6,118 nucleotides of DNA from a bacterium (GTDB taxonomy: Bacteria; B130-G9): positions 1-6,118 of the forward strand of contig JAGHCW010000209.1 of NCBI GenBank assembly GCA_021160245.1, read 5' to 3'. Made by a program: the position numbers and the translations under genes. Every line of letters starts with the position of its first letter. The stretch's first letter is position 1. The notes under the pieces are model-generated. The model saw only the letters and a program-made list of their open reading frames with translations. It made no database searches and was not told where the DNA came from. Below are positions 5,291 to 6,118 of the stretch, piece after piece.

Positions 5291-5881
5291 TCAACGCTCG
5301 GGTTGGTCGTTGCAGTCCCTAAATGAGCGGGCGATTTTGGCTAGATCTTGCAGATTGTCGAACTGCGACAATGGCTGGATGAAATTCAAAAACCCGGGGA
5401 AGCTCGGATCCTAAACGTCCCTCCGTAACTCAATTATGGACTTGTTCTGTCGGTCAGGATATTGCACCCACGCACGCTTTCCCGGCCCCCAATCGATAAT
5501 CAGATTGCCGATGAGGTCGCTCAGTGTATCTTGCAAGGTGAGCTCAAAGACATCGCGGTCTCCCGCCTTATCAACATCGTCGATGCAGGGCGAGGGTGTA
5601 TCTCGTTTCAGCAGTTCGCGGTACTTCGCGTAGTAAAGTCCGGCGAACATGGTCTCCGCTTTCAGATTGACGACGAATACAGCCCAATAGGATGTGTTGA
5701 GTGAGCGTCGTCTCGGGATTTTTTGTATGGATTGGTATAACTCAAACTTCGGCCGGTCATAGAGCCACAGTTCGTAAGGCGTCCGTCCCCGCTTTGCCCG
5801 CCTATCCTGGTGTCTAAGAAGGCGAACATCCTTCAGCGGAAGGCCGGCTCCAAGGAGGATCGTGTTCAGCATAATTGGCAT
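5291..5881 (-). pseudogene. GIY-YIG-nuclease-family protein, N-terminal part, amber-interrupted
   Basis: The ATG at 5881 (GGAG 9 bases upstream; TAA in frame just before it) opens 156 codons, ending at an in-frame TAG (5411-5413). The same frame continues for 39 codons to TGA (5291-5293), and that continuation (DPSFPGFLNFIQPLSQFD) reads as native family sequence. The N-terminal part, with LLRHQDRRAKRG (21-32), WAVFV, ETMFAGLYYAKY and LIGNLIIDWGPGKRAWVQYPDRQ (about 121-143), matches what I recall of the domain preceding the nuclease in one GIY-YIG family. No GIY-YIG nuclease domain follows, so the protein is truncated beyond the stop as well. The first ATG also overlaps the DUF4160 remnant frame by 68 bases. 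It is either a decaying gene or a stand-alone accessory domain of 156 aa. Nuclease activity is not expected. Confidence 0.6.
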
Positions 5882-6011
5882 AGCAAATGGCTCCAGTTAG
5901 TTGGTTTAACAGCACATTGGGCTGCATTCGATACAAATTTCCTCCAGGCAGATTATGATCGTCAGAAAACATCTTGATGACGATTGCAAAGAAACGGCTG
6001 ATCTCAGGCAT
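5814..6011 (-). pseudogene. Truncated DUF4160-family gene
   Basis: The ATG at 6011 begins MPEISRFFAIVIKMFSDDHN, a very close match to the DUF4160 N-terminus (MPxISRFxGIxIxMYxxDHNPPHFH) as I know it. Similarity ends near residue 22 (about base 5946). The expected PPHFH-type stretch and the rest of the roughly 80-aa domain are absent, and the remaining codons (to 5814) run into the next gene and look unrelated. None of the three frames past 5946 restores the family. This suggests a deletion or rearrangement joining the DUF4160 5' end to the leader of the GIY-YIG-family gene. The start overlaps the stop of the upstream gene in ATGCCTGA (6004-6011), which supports 6011 as the true start. Confidence 0.6.
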
Positions 6012-6118
6012 GCGCGAGATCGCGGCTTAGTGCTGGGAAGACATCTTCCGGCTTTTTGCTTGTTGCCTTGAGATAGAGCGAATCTGGGCAAAGATCGATT
6101 TTATCGTCCCAGACAAGC
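6004..6118 (-). CDS. C-terminus of a DUF2442-like protein (partial, runs off the window)
   Basis: Reading minus-strand codons from 6117, 37 residues end at TGA (6004-6006): LVWDDKIDLCPDSLYLKATS, then KKPEDVFPALSRDLAHA. The W-D-x-K-I-D-L-x-P-D-S-L-Y stretch resembles the C-terminal (I/V)xWxNGxDxxPxxLY ending of DUF2442 proteins. DUF2442 genes are known neighbours of DUF4160 genes, and a DUF4160 start overlaps this stop by 8 bases, so the two were translationally coupled. The start and N-terminal part lie beyond the right edge. The frame is solid; the family call rests on a short match plus context. Confidence 0.6.
   Translation of the reverse strand, partial: LVWDDKIDLCPDSLYLKATSKKPEDVFPALSRDLAHA

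Noticed and set aside
1-6118. CRISPR array, tRNA, rRNA, riboswitch or insertion-sequence transposase
   Set aside because: No regularly spaced direct repeats, no cloverleaf-like or rRNA-like sequence, and no transposase or integrase frame seen on either strand.

Overview
The window most likely comes from an uncultured, anaerobic or facultative bacterium. It has strong Shine-Dalgarno sites, tungsten/iron-sulfur metabolism, an accessory tail of small toxin-antitoxin-type families, and hairpin-rich intergenic repeats. The repeat at 2819-2870 resembles dispersed elements I associate with Planctomycetes and related uncultured lineages. That is a recollection, not a search result, so the phylum is left open.

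Region 1 (1-2793): A leader of about 210 bases holds a perfect 32-base palindrome and a CACAGAG-type inverted repeat. It is followed by a tight two-gene plus-strand operon: a 180-aa ferredoxin-like protein with 16 cysteines in four cluster motifs (AorA type), and a 669-aa aldehyde:ferredoxin oxidoreductase-family tungstoenzyme (AorB/AOR type). Together they would oxidise an aldehyde, or run the reverse acid reduction, and pass electrons through the ferredoxin chain. No FAD-containing AorC partner is in the window.

Region 2 (2794-4773): A 359-base gap holds the hairpin repeat, a possible sigma70-like promoter and a 29-codon mini-ORF. A 209-aa protein of unknown function with four predicted membrane segments follows. 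After a 136-base gap with a hairpin and a 32-codon mini-ORF comes a 284-aa soluble protein whose motif order recalls class III nucleotidyl cyclases, but whose transition-state Asn/Arg pair is not visible. A cyclase-like protein beside a membrane protein is the best candidate here for an undescribed signalling or defence pair. The evidence is positional and weak.

Region 3 (4774-6118): All genes switch to the minus strand, converging on the cyclase-like gene with 30 bases between stops. In transcription order they are: the C-terminus of a DUF2442-like protein running off the right edge; a truncated DUF4160 gene whose start overlaps that stop; the N-terminal half of a GIY-YIG-nuclease-family protein cut by an in-frame amber codon and lacking the nuclease domain; a 74-aa conserved small protein; and a 54-aa GTG-started antitoxin-like protein. 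This looks like a partly decayed accessory or toxin-antitoxin cluster.
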